NCBI GenBank assembly: GCA_052380005.1
Contig: JBQTCJ010000020.1
Length of the DNA stretch: 64,000 bases
Reading direction: 5' to 3' (one strand)
DNA from: Salinarimonas sp052380005
Lineage (GTDB): Bacteria > Pseudomonadota > Alphaproteobacteria > Rhizobiales > Beijerinckiaceae
The notes below the pieces were generated by a model that was not told the origin of the DNA, searched no databases, and saw only the letters and a list, made by a program, of their open reading frames with translations. Every line of letters begins with the position of its first letter. Positions within the stretch are counted from its first letter, which is position 1. Shown one piece after another: positions 9,426 through 17,144 of this stretch. The position numbers and the translations under genes were made by a program.

Positions 9426-11563
9426 CGCCCCACGAGCTGGAACCACCCGTCCTCGTCCATCACCTGCAAGCCGAGCTCCTGCGCCTTCTTCAGCTTAGAG
9501 CCCGCGCCCGGTCCGGCGACGACGATGTCGGTCTTGGCGGAGACGGAGCCGGCCACCTTGGCGCCGAGGCGCTCGGCCATGGCCTTGGCCTCGTCGCGGG
9601 TCATCTGCTCGAGCGTGCCGGTGAAGACGACGGTCTTCCCGACGACGGGGCTGTCGGCCGCGGCGATCACCTCCGCGGGGCGGGGCGTCACCTGGGCGAG
9701 CAGGGCGTTGAGCATCTCTTCATTGTGCGCCTCGCGGAAGAACTCCACCAGCGCGTCCGCCACGACCGCGCCGATGCCGTCGATGTCGATGAACTCCTGG
9801 TAGGCATTCGCGTCCGCGCCCGCCGCCCGCCTCGCGGTGTCGCGCAGGGCCTCGAACGTGTGGAAATGGCGCGCCAGCAGCTTGCCGCCGGTCTCGCCCA
9901 CGTGGGGGATGCCGAGCGCGAAGACGAAGCGGGCGAGCTCCGGCGCGCGGCGCGCGTCGATGGCGGAGAAGAGGTTTCGCACGCTCGTCGCCCCCCAGCC
10001 CTCGCGCGCCTCCAGCCGGTCGAGCCGCTCGGCGTTGCGCGCCTCGAGCGTGAAGATCTCATGGGGCGCCCGCACGAGGCCGGCCGCGTAGAGCTCCTCG
10101 ATCCGCTCGCCTCCCAGCCCCTCGATGTCCATCGCGGTGCGCGAGACGAAGTGCTTCAGGCGCTCCACCGCCTGCGCCGGGCAGATCAGCCCGCCGGTGC
10201 AGCGGCGCACCGCGTCCTCGCGGCCGGTGCGCGGGTTGACCTCGCGCACGGCGTGGCTGCCGCAGGCGGGGCAGGTCGTGGGGAAGACGTAGGGCTGCGA
10301 CCCCTCCGGCCGCTTCTCGATGACGACGTCGACCACCTTCGGGATCACGTCGCCGGCGCGGTAGACCTTCACCGTGTCGCCGACGCGGATGTCGCGCCCC
10401 TCACGGATCGGCTCGCCGTTGCCGCCGATGCCCTTTATGTAGTCCTCGTTGTGCAAAGTCGCGTTCGAGACCACGACGCCGCCCACCGTCACGGGCCGCA
10501 GCTTCGCGAGCGGGTTGAGCGAGCCGGTGCGCCCGACGTTTATCTCGATCGCCTCGACGACCGTGAAGGCCTCCTGCGGCGGGAACTTGTGGGCCAGCGC
10601 CCAGCGCGGGGCGCGGGAGACGAAGCCGAGACGCTCCTGGAGCGCGAGGTCGTCGACCTTGTAGACGACGCCGTCGATGTCGTAGCCGAGGTTCGGCCGC
10701 TCCTCCTGGATGCGGCGATAGTGCGCCAGCATCTCCTCCGGCGTGGCGCAGCGCGCCATCAGCGGGTTGGTGCGAAAGCCCCATTGCTCGAAGCGCCGCA
10801 CCGCCTCGTACTGCGTCGGCGCCGGCGGGGGCATGGCGCCCCAGGCATAGGCGAAGAACTTCAGCGGCCGCTCCGCGGTGATGCGCGAATCGAGCTGCCG
10901 CAGCGAGCCCGCAGCCGCGTTGCGCGGATTGGCGAAGAGCGGCTTCCCGGCGGCGGCCTGGCGCTCGTTGATGGCGGCGAAGTCGGCGTGGGAGAGGTAG
11001 ACCTCCCCGCGCACCTCGATCGCCCCGCGCTCGGGGATCTCGGCGGGGATGTCGTCGACCGTGCGGGCGTTGGAGGTGACGTCCTCGCCCTCCGTCCCGT
11101 CGCCGCGGGTCGCGGCGGTGACGAGCGTCCCGTCCTCGTAGCGCAGCGACAGGGAGAGGCCGTCGATCTTCGGCTCGGCGGTGAAGACGGGCGTCTCGGC
11201 CAGGTTGAGGAAGCGCTTCACCCGCCCGACGAACTCGCCCACCTCGGCGTCGTCGAAGGCGTTGTCGAGCGAGAGCATCGGCACGCGGTGGCGCACCTTT
11301 GCGAATTTCTCCGCGGGTTTGGCGCCCACCGCGGTCGAGGCCTCGGCGGTGCCGACCAGCTCCGGGAAGCGCTGCTCGATCTCCCCGAGCCGCCGGCGCA
11401 GGGCGTCGTATTCCGCGTCCGAGACGGTGGGCGCGTCCTCCTGGTGATAGCGCAGGTCGTGCCCGGCGATTTCCTCGGCGAGCCGCACGTGCTCCTTCTT
11501 CGCCTGGCGCGCGGTGAGGGCGGAGGGGGCGAGGTCGGCGTAGGAGGTGGGGGAGCGGGCCAT
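9422..11563 (-). CDS. ligA: NAD-dependent DNA ligase
   Basis: LigA seals nicks in duplex DNA using NAD+ and is the essential replicative ligase of bacteria. The 713-residue product has the adenylation domain with catalytic Lys at about residue 132 (EPKIDGLSLS) and the GYDIDGVVYKV strand. The OB-fold follows, then a four-Cys zinc site (CPACG, then CTGG and CPAQ), a helix-hairpin-helix region and a C-terminal BRCT domain (VVFTGTLEQMTRDEAKAMAERLGAKV). It is somewhat longer than the roughly 670-residue E. coli enzyme, through an N-terminal extension and internal insertions. It is convergent with yejF and appears monocistronic. Confidence 0.96.
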   Translation of the reverse strand: MARSPTSYADLAPSALTARQAKKEHVRLAEEIAGHDLRYHQEDAPTVSDAEYDALRRRLGEIEQRFPELVGTAEASTAVGAKPAEKFAKVRHRVPMLSLDNAFDDAEVGEFVGRVKRFLNLAETPVFTAEPKIDGLSLSLRYEDGTLVTAATRGDGTEGEDVTSNARTVDDIPAEIPERGAIEVRGEVYLSHADFAAINERQAAAGKPLFANPRNAAAGSLRQLDSRITAERPLKFFAYAWGAMPPPAPTQYEAVRRFEQWGFRTNPLMARCATPEEMLAHYRRIQEERPNLGYDIDGVVYKVDDLALQERLGFVSRAPRWALAHKFPPQEAFTVVEAIEINVGRTGSLNPLAKLRPVTVGGVVVSNATLHNEDYIKGIGGNGEPIREGRDIRVGDTVKVYRAGDVIPKVVDVVIEKRPEGSQPYVFPTTCPACGSHAVREVNPRTGREDAVRRCTGGLICPAQAVERLKHFVSRTAMDIEGLGGERIEELYAAGLVRAPHEIFTLEARNAERLDRLEAREGWGATSVRNLFSAIDARRAPELARFVFALGIPHVGETGGKLLARHFHTFEALRDTARRAAGADANAYQEFIDIDGIGAVVADALVEFFREAHNEEMLNALLAQVTPRPAEVIAAADSPVVGKTVVFTGTLEQMTRDEAKAMAERLGAKVAGSVSAKTDIVVAGPGAGSKLKKAQELGLQVMDEDGWFQLVGR

Positions 11564-11643
11564 GGGGGAGACTCGGGCGGGCGGATCGGCGCGCCCGTTC
11601 TAGCGCGGCACGGGATCGACGGAAATGCTCATGCGCTCGCCGC

Positions 11644-11808
11644 GCTCCCGCCCCATCGGGGCGGGGACGATCCGCGAAGCGGATCAGGGGCGGGGTTCCG
11701 CGGCTCGCCGCATGTCGTTCTCCGCTGTCGCCGAACGCGCCTTCGGCGCCCCCCTCCGTCTCGTCGCCTTCGGCGCCGATCCACCTCACCCGGTGGGGGA
11801 GGAGCACC
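11644..11808. repeat. Dispersed intergenic repeat, family B, copy 1
   Basis: This roughly 165-bp block is alignable with 62975-63140. Shared segments include GCTCCCGCCCCATCGG, GCGGGGACGATCCGC, AAGCGGATCAGGGGCGGGGT, a central GCCGAA(C/G)CGCGCC region, CCCCTCC-TCTCGTCG and CCGATCCACCTC followed by GGAGGAGC. It has internal short inverted repeats (CCGCCCCATCGGGGCGG; GATCCGC-GCGGATC). It lies between ligA and the GNAT toxin gene and has no coding potential that I accept. It is probably a non-autonomous or structural RNA/DNA repeat. Confidence 0.75.
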
Positions 11809-11816
11809 CCCCACCG

Positions 11817-12365
11817 TCAAGCCCCCCTCAGCACCCCCTCCGCCGTCTCCACCGGCATCAGCATCGTCTCCGCGTCCCCGTCGTCGAGGCGTACGAAGCC
11901 GAACGCGGCGTAGAAGGCGCGGGCGCGGTCTTCCACGGCGCGGGCGAGAACGGCGCGGATGCCGAGGTCGGCGCCCGTCGCGACGACGCGCTGGAGCGCG
12001 TTCATCAGCAGATCCGCGCCGAGACCGCGGCCCTGCCAGGCCGAATCGACGGCGAGCCTGCGCAGGATCGCGACGGGGATCGGTGCGTCGCGGGGTTCCT
12101 CCCGACGGTGCGGCGCACCACGGCCCACGCGATCGGGGGCGACGACGAGCCCCGCCGCGAGGCAGAAGAAGCCCGCCACTCGCCGCTCGGCGCAGACCGC
12201 GTAGGTGCGCGCGCCGCGCGCGTCCCGCCGCAGCGCGCGGCGGCGGATCCAGCCGTCGAGCACGGGATCGCCGCAGGCGAAGGCGCCGACGTCGCAGTCC
12301 GTGGTCAGCCGCCCGGGCGCCGAGAGCCGCGCTGCGAGCAGCCCGTCGGAGACGGTCTTGTGCAT
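11817..12365 (-). CDS. GNAT-family acetyltransferase toxin (TacT/AtaT-like)
   Basis: This 182-residue GNAT protein has the acetyl-CoA loop motif in LAVDSAWQGRGLGADLL (Q-x-x-G-x-G/A class) and a C-terminal ARAFYAAFGF helix. The N-terminal FACGDPVLDGWIRRRALR is typical of GNAT toxins that pair with DUF1778 antitoxins. Such toxins acetylate the amino group of charged tRNAs and stop translation. The ATG lies one base after the stop of the upstream antitoxin gene. Length agrees with the family, so it is probably intact. Confidence 0.88.
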   Translation of the reverse strand: MHKTVSDGLLAARLSAPGRLTTDCDVGAFACGDPVLDGWIRRRALRRDARGARTYAVCAERRVAGFFCLAAGLVVAPDRVGRGAPHRREEPRDAPIPVAILRRLAVDSAWQGRGLGADLLMNALQRVVATGADLGIRAVLARAVEDRARAFYAAFGFVRLDDGDAETMLMPVETAEGVLRGA

Positions 12366-12366
12366 C

Positions 12367-12684
12367 TCACGCCTCCCAGGTGGGGCGCCGGCGCATCAGC
12401 GCCTTGAGGCGCGGGTGGGCCGCGGGCGGCGTGTCGAGCGCCTCGAGGAACCCGGCGTGCCGGGCCTCGTCGAGGGAGAACAGCCGCTCGTCCAGCAGCA
12501 CGTCGACGGCGCGGGCGCGGGCGCTCTCCAGGATGAACTCCGAGCGCGTCTTGCCGAGCGACGAGGCTGCCTGGTCGATCAGGTCGCGGGTGCGCGCGGG
12601 CGCACGCACGTGGATCGTCGTCTCGCGGCGCACGCCCTCCGCCCGCGTCGCCCGTTTCGGGTCGTCCCGTTTGGGATCGTCCAT
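12367..12684 (-). CDS. DUF1778 / ribbon-helix-helix antitoxin of GNAT toxin
   Basis: This 105-residue protein starts at the ATG at 12684, preceded by GGAAGAGG. The frame is open further upstream, but that part would run through the putative operator. Residues 20-70 (ETTIHVRAPARTRDLIDQAA, then LGKTRSEFILESA) form a ribbon-helix-helix DNA-binding domain. The C-terminal region (LFSLDEARHAGFLEAL) would block the toxin. Antitoxin first, toxin second and a one-base gap match the TacA-TacT arrangement. The pair probably represses itself through the inverted repeat at 12719-12740. Confidence 0.87.
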   Translation of the reverse strand: MDDPKRDDPKRATRAEGVRRETTIHVRAPARTRDLIDQAASSLGKTRSEFILESARARAVDVLLDERLFSLDEARHAGFLEALDTPPAAHPRLKALMRRRPTWEA

Positions 12685-12718
12685 GGCAGCCTCTTCCGGC
12701 GCGCGGGGAACGTCCCCA

Positions 12719-12740
12719 TGTGTCGCGTCCAATTGACACA
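12719..12740. promoter_or_regulatory. Candidate operator of the GNAT/DUF1778 pair
   Basis: A perfect inverted repeat, TGTGTC (12719-12724) and GACACA (12735-12740), is separated by 10 bp. Its centre is about 45 bp upstream of the antitoxin start. Position and symmetry suit a ribbon-helix-helix autorepressor binding over the promoter. Confidence 0.5.
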
Positions 12741-12797
12741 GCTTGCGTAAACTCCGCCCGCTCGTCAACACGTCTCATGCCTGGAAAAAGGCGGGTG

Positions 12798-13694
12798 TCA
12801 GGTCTCGGCGAGGAAGGGCAGCAGCGCCGCCACGAGTGCCTCGGGCGCCTCTTCCTGCAGGAGGTGGCCGCAGGGCAGGGCGCCGCCGCGGACGTCGCCG
12901 GCGCGCTCGCGCCAGGTGGCGAGGACGTCGTAGAGCGCGCCGACGGTTCCCTTCGCGCCCCACAGCGCCAGGAGCGGGGCCGCGACGTGCCGGCCGGCGG
13001 CATCGTCCGCGCGGTCGTGGTCGAGGTCGATCGTCGCCGCCGCACGGTAGTCCTCGCAGATGGCGTGGATGCCGGCGGGGTCGTCGTAGCAGCGCAGGTA
13101 GGCGGCGACGAGCCGCTCCTCGGGCACGCCGGGCGTGCGGCTCTGGCCCGCGAGGTGGTGGCGCAGGTAGAATTCCGGGTCGGCCCCGATCATCCGCTCC
13201 GGCAGCGGATGCGGCTGGATCAGGAAGAACCACCAGAAGTACCGCGTCGCGAAGGCTCGGTCCGTCCGATCGTACATCGTCAGCGTCGGCGCGATGTCGA
13301 GGACGGCGAGGCGCGAGACCGCGTCCGGATGATCGAGCGCCATGCGGTGCGCCACCCGCCCGCCGCGGTCGTGGCCGACGACGGCGAAGCGCGCGTGGCC
13401 CAGCGCGTGCATGACGGCGAGCTGGTCGCGCGCCATCGTCCGCTTGGCGTAGGGGGCATGATCGGGAGCGGACGGCGGCTTGGCGCTGTCGCCGTAGCCG
13501 CGGAGGTCGCTCGCGACGACCGTGAAGCGCTCGGCCAGCGCCGGGGCCACACGATACCAGGTGGCGGAGGTCTGGGGGTGCCCGTGCAGCAGCAGGACCG
13601 GCGGGCCCGACCCGGCGCTGCGGACGTTGATGACGACGCCGGGCTCGGTCTCGATGCGGTGCGTGGCGAAGCCTGGGAGGAGATCGTCGGTCAT
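12798..13694 (-). CDS. Alpha/beta hydrolase, fluoroacetate-dehalogenase-like
   Basis: This 298-residue protein has the start MTDDLLPGF typical of haloacetate dehalogenases, so I prefer the ATG at 13694 over one 24 bp upstream. The oxyanion turn is HGHPQ. The nucleophile elbow is GHDRGGR, with D109 as nucleophile and R110/R113 as carboxylate-binding residues. The acid is D133 (VLDIAPT), Y216 lies in ICEDYR and the base is H277 (CGHLLQEEAPE). The halide pocket reads RYFWWFF. Where the known defluorinase has His-Trp, this protein has Trp154-Trp155. It should hydrolyse a 2-haloacid or related ester in the cytoplasm; fluoride release is doubtful given that change. It stands alone between the toxin pair and an A+T-rich island. 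Confidence 0.85.
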   Translation of the reverse strand: MTDDLLPGFATHRIETEPGVVINVRSAGSGPPVLLLHGHPQTSATWYRVAPALAERFTVVASDLRGYGDSAKPPSAPDHAPYAKRTMARDQLAVMHALGHARFAVVGHDRGGRVAHRMALDHPDAVSRLAVLDIAPTLTMYDRTDRAFATRYFWWFFLIQPHPLPERMIGADPEFYLRHHLAGQSRTPGVPEERLVAAYLRCYDDPAGIHAICEDYRAAATIDLDHDRADDAAGRHVAAPLLALWGAKGTVGALYDVLATWRERAGDVRGGALPCGHLLQEEAPEALVAALLPFLAET

Positions 13695-14023
13695 CCGCGC
13701 CTCGGGCGCCGTTCGCACGTCGTTGCCGTGACCTTTAGGAACACTCGCGCGGAGGCGTCGCGGGCTCGAAGGGAGAGGGGCATCGGGTTGGGATCGGTTG
13801 CGGAAAAGGTGGCAAACATATCGCAGCGACGATCTCAGGACCAGGAGCTACCGAACCGCTATCTGCGGCGAGCCCTCATCAGGTCGATCCGCGACACTGG
13901 CAGCGCCGTCATGGATTATGCTTTTCATAGGTAGTCTGCGCCACACCGATGGTATATCAAGATGTTCCCGGCTACACGCGTTGGGCTTGCCTCCGGTGCG
14001 ACAGAGCTATCTGGACGGATGAT
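13695..14023. other. Transition into A+T-richer island, no confident gene
   Basis: This 329-bp stretch lies between the hydrolase and the A+T-rich gene. G+C drops across it, from typical near 13700 to clearly lower by 13900. One frame ending at 13934 (VANISQRRSQDQELPNRYL and onward) looks peptide-like, but I recognise no family. It may be a fragment of a decayed gene carried with the island. No terminator or promoter is convincing. Confidence 0.35.
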
Positions 14024-14809
14024 ATGCCGAGGAGAACAGAAGCTTTCAGCAGTCCCAAGATCTTGCTCGAACGGGCAAGGAGCTTAATTCGGGATCTTGA
14101 AGCTCTGCTGAGACGTCATTTTGATCAGAGTGCTTTTGAAAATATCGTAGAAATAGGTGATCTTGGACAACAGATTCATAAATTGAAACTGATTAGGGGA
14201 GTTCCTGACGAAGCGAAAACAGTTTTGAAGGATTGCATCAGCAATCTTCGTGATGCGTTGGATCACGCAGTATACGCATCTGCAGTTGCCTTGGGGAGAA
14301 AAGATCCAGAGGATACAGCGTTCCCATTTGCTGCTACACACGCGGATTTGCTCGGCAAGTTAAGATCTAAAAAATTCAAAGATATTCCTGACGTGATACA
14401 GCAGATAATTATAGAACTCAAACCCTACGTCGGCGGTAATGATTTGCTCGTTGGTTTGAATCGAATTAGGAATCCCAGTACTCATATGTCCTTATTGAGA
14501 CCTTTGATCGATGTGCCGGGAATAAATATGAATATAAAAAAGCTTAGTGCCAACCCTCCGTCAACTTTTGGTTATACTGAGTGGGATTGCGTTAGAAATG
14601 AAATAATATTGATGGAAATTGGTATGGGTAGCATAGCAGAGTATGAAGTTTCGGCGCCCGTAAATATCGTATTCACAGATACAAAATCATTCAATGGAGA
14701 ACCGATCATCGAGAAAATTTTGGAGGTGGCCAACGAGGTCGAGCGTGTAATTGCAATGATTGAGTTTCAGACTCGCGTGCAATTAAGACTCTTATCCTCC
14801 TCACCTTGA
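14024..14809 (+). CDS. A+T-rich hypothetical protein with HEPN-like motifs
   Basis: The predicted protein has 261 residues from an ATG at 14024; a start at 13949 (25 residues longer) cannot be excluded. It is largely helical, without signal peptide or membrane helix. It contains two R-x4-H motifs, R76-H81 in NLRDALDH and R149-H154 in RIRNPSTH, the pattern of HEPN-superfamily RNases and nucleotide-binding proteins. The LRDALDHAVY region resembles uncharacterised proteins found in mobile islands. Base composition is about 40-45% G+C against about 70% around it, with codon use to match, a strong sign of recent transfer. It sits 203 bp from tRNA-Pro. No partner gene is present. Function is unknown; a defence or toxin-like RNase is one possibility. 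Confidence 0.75.
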   Translation: MPRRTEAFSSPKILLERARSLIRDLEALLRRHFDQSAFENIVEIGDLGQQIHKLKLIRGVPDEAKTVLKDCISNLRDALDHAVYASAVALGRKDPEDTAFPFAATHADLLGKLRSKKFKDIPDVIQQIIIELKPYVGGNDLLVGLNRIRNPSTHMSLLRPLIDVPGINMNIKKLSANPPSTFGYTEWDCVRNEIILMEIGMGSIAEYEVSAPVNIVFTDTKSFNGEPIIEKILEVANEVERVIAMIEFQTRVQLRLLSSSP

Positions 14810-15012
14810 GCGGAGAGACCAAGCGACAACGACGTGCCCCATTTCGTGCGCCGCTAGCGACCGATCTACCAAGGCCCGAGCGCACGCCACTTCCCTTCGG
14901 AGTTTCGCATCTTCCACGGCGATCCTCCGCGTAATGCGCACTTCCCAATCTGTCTGTGAGCCTGTCTGCGAGATGATCTGAGCATCCGCGCGAAACCGTT
15001 GGAGTGTAATGG

Positions 15013-15086
15013 TCGGAGTGGCAGGATTCGAACCTGCGACCCCCTCGTCCCGAACGAGGTGCGCTACCAGGCTGCGCTACACTCCG
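15013..15086 (-). tRNA. tRNA-Pro (anticodon CGG)
   Basis: The minus strand folds into a full cloverleaf. The acceptor stem is CGGAGTG/CACTCCG, the D arm GCGC/GCGC, and the anticodon arm CCTCG-TTCGGGA-CGAGG with anticodon CGG. The T arm is GCAGG-TTCGAAT-CCTGC and the discriminator is A. CCA is not encoded. The A+T-rich island ends 203 bp downstream of its 3' end, a common position for inserted DNA, but I could not find a flanking direct repeat. Confidence 0.96.
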
Positions 15087-15253
15087 GTCCCCTGGTGAGG
15101 ACGGGGGTATAGCGGGCGGGATCGCCGGGCGCAAGCGTTGTTTCGAGCGTCTCGGACGATTTCCGCGGGGCGGCGTCGCCGCACCGAAAGCCGTTGCCTC
15201 GCACGCGCGCGCGCACTATGGTCCGCGACCGCCGCGGGTCCGACCCGCCGGAT

Positions 15254-15328
<75 letters not shown>

Positions 15329-15486
15329 CGCGCCTGCGCCGGGCTCCGCGCGAGCCGTGACGCTCAGCCGGCGTTCCGAAGCGCTCCCGCGAGGCGCCGT
15401 CGGCGCCCGCCTCGGAACCGCGCCCACGCTCCCCGGTTTGCCGCTCGCGGGCGCCCGTCGGAGGCGTCCTGGACCGGGAGGGTCGC

Positions 15487-15804
15487 ATGCGACGTCACTG
15501 GATTGCGACGGCTGCCGTGGGCGGCGTCGCGCTCGGCTTCGGGATGGTTCAGGCCGCCCTCGCGCCGGCGCTGTCCGCGCAGGGCCGCGACTGGGAGCGC
15601 GACGTTCCGTGGATCGACGCCGGCTCGGTGCTCGAGAGCCTGCCGCCGGAGGTCACCGACCTCGGGCGCACTCCGCCCAACGATCTTCCCGGCGAGAGCA
15701 CGGACGAGCTCCAGCAGCTGATCGACGAGGCGCACGACGACGCGGACCCGCGCGAGGCCGCTCCGGGGAACCGGCGCCGGCCGCCGCCGCGCCCCGCCGA
15801 CTGA
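15487..15804 (+). CDS. Small exported hypothetical protein
   Basis: This 105-residue protein has a good ribosome-binding site (GGGAGGG just before the ATG). Residues 1-30 form a signal peptide or anchor (MRRHWIATAAVGGVALGFGM onward, with ALSA before the likely cut). The remainder is short, acidic and Pro/Arg-rich at the end, with no recognised domain. It ends 3 bp from the end of the formate dehydrogenase operon on the other strand. No function is assigned. Confidence 0.65.
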   Translation: MRRHWIATAAVGGVALGFGMVQAALAPALSAQGRDWERDVPWIDAGSVLESLPPEVTDLGRTPPNDLPGESTDELQQLIDEAHDDADPREAAPGNRRRPPPRPAD

Positions 15805-15807
15805 GCG

Positions 15808-16029
15808 TCAGTCCCCGGCGGGGGAGCGCCCCGCCTCGATGCCGCCGATCGGATCGCGGACATGGCCGAGAAGCCCGTCCGGATCGGGCCAGGCCTCGAC
15901 CTCGACGCGCACGGACCGCTCGACCGAGTAGGCCTCGCCGGCGCTCTGCGAGAGCAGGCCGGCGAGGATACCCCAGGCGAGAAGCCCGATCACGACGACG
16001 ACGCCGCAGGATGCGAGGAAGGCTCTCAT
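15808..16029 (-). CDS. Small membrane protein, last gene of formate dehydrogenase operon
   Basis: This 73-residue protein starts with a single hydrophobic helix (RAFLASCGVVVVIGLLAWGI). A soluble tail of about 45 residues follows. Its ATG overlaps the stop of the cytochrome b subunit gene by 4 nt, so it is translated with the enzyme. No family is recognised. Given the coupling, a role in assembly or stability of the membrane complex is a reasonable inference only. Confidence 0.7.
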   Translation of the reverse strand: MRAFLASCGVVVVIGLLAWGILAGLLSQSAGEAYSVERSVRVEVEAWPDPDGLLGHVRDPIGGIEAGRSPAGD

Positions 16030-17144
16030 CGAGCGGTCTCCTGTTCCGCAGGCTCGGCGCGCGGCGGCGTCTCGGGCTCGGCCGAGGCTGCGCGGCCGCG
16101 CTCCAGCCGCTCGATCCAGAGCGGGTGGTGGGTGCGCGCCCATTGCCGGTCCACGTCGCCCCTCCACATGGCGTCGAAGGAGCCGCTGACGCCGACCGAG
16201 CCGAGATAGGCGTGGCCGATGATGGTCGCGATCATCAGGGCGGCGACGATCGTATGCCCGCCGTGCAGGACCTGCATCCAGCCCATGCCGATCGTCGAGA
16301 TCGGCAGCATCAGGAGGATGCCGGAGACGCCCAGGGCGAGCCCGCCGAGTATCGAGATCCAGAAGATCAGCTTCTGCCCGGCATTGAACTTCTCCGCCGG
16401 CACGTGCCGCCCCGAGGGAAGCCCGCCGGCCCGGCGCAGCCACTCCCGGTCGACCCGATTGAACAGGTTGTCCTGCACCCACAGCCCCGCCATCGCCATG
16501 ATGCCGAGGAGGAAGGCGAAGCCGACCTGGTTGTGGACGAGGAGCGCGCCCTGCGACAGCGCGCCGAAGGCGGCGTCTCCCGCCCAGGGCTGGATCAGCT
16601 GCCGGCCGAAGACGAGGTTGAGGCCCGTGAGCGCGAGGAGCACGAAGGAGATCGCCGTCGTCCAGTGCACGACGCGATCGAGGAAGCGGAAGCGCGGCAC
16701 GCGCCGGCCCTGTGGGTCGCGGTCGTAGCCCTGGGAGCCCCGCCAGACGAAGAGGCCGAGCACCGCCGCAACGGCGAGCACGATGAGGATGCCGTGGATC
16801 CACTTCGTCCAGTAGGTGCGGAAGTCCCGCCAGACGCGGTTGTCGGGGGCGGTGACGAAGCCCAGCGCGGGGTTCTGATAGGAGGTGAAGCCCTCGAGCC
16901 GCTCCTCGGGCATCTCGCGGTCGCTGAGCGTGCGCAGGAGGGTGTCGAGGTCGCCCGTGGGCGCGCGCTCCGGATTGAGGTAGACGCCGCGCTCGGCGGG
17001 GAAGGCCTCCGGCTGCGGCTCGCCCTCCTGCGCCGCGCCGAGGACGGGCGCGAGGAGGAGAGCGGCGAGGAGGAGCACGCCCGCGAGGCGGGCGAGGAGC
17101 CCGTGCGCCGCGGACGGGGATGGCGAGCGCGTCGTGCGTCTCAT
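16026..17144 (-). CDS. Formate dehydrogenase gamma subunit (cytochrome b)
   Basis: This 372-residue membrane subunit takes electrons from the Fe-S subunit and passes them to quinone. An N-terminal signal peptide (residues 1-38, ending LGAAQ) is followed by a periplasmic stretch and helices beginning at about 120 (WIHGILIVLAVAAVL), 163, 210 and 260. Likely haem-ligand His residues lie in KWIHG, RVVHWTT, LLVHNQVG and LHGGHT/IIGHAY. It is longer than E. coli FdnI (about 217 residues) and resembles the long FdhC/gamma type with an extra N-terminal region. The ATG overlaps the stop of the beta-subunit gene by 4 nt. Confidence 0.92.
   Translation of the reverse strand: MRRTTRSPSPSAAHGLLARLAGVLLLAALLLAPVLGAAQEGEPQPEAFPAERGVYLNPERAPTGDLDTLLRTLSDREMPEERLEGFTSYQNPALGFVTAPDNRVWRDFRTYWTKWIHGILIVLAVAAVLGLFVWRGSQGYDRDPQGRRVPRFRFLDRVVHWTTAISFVLLALTGLNLVFGRQLIQPWAGDAAFGALSQGALLVHNQVGFAFLLGIMAMAGLWVQDNLFNRVDREWLRRAGGLPSGRHVPAEKFNAGQKLIFWISILGGLALGVSGILLMLPISTIGMGWMQVLHGGHTIVAALMIATIIGHAYLGSVGVSGSFDAMWRGDVDRQWARTHHPLWIERLERGRAASAEPETPPRAEPAEQETAR

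Noticed and set aside
14810..15012. Possible attachment-site repeat of tRNA-Pro bordering the A+T-rich island
   Set aside because: I looked for a second copy of the tRNA 3' end (GGTTCGAATCCTGCC) on the far side near 13700-14000 and found none.
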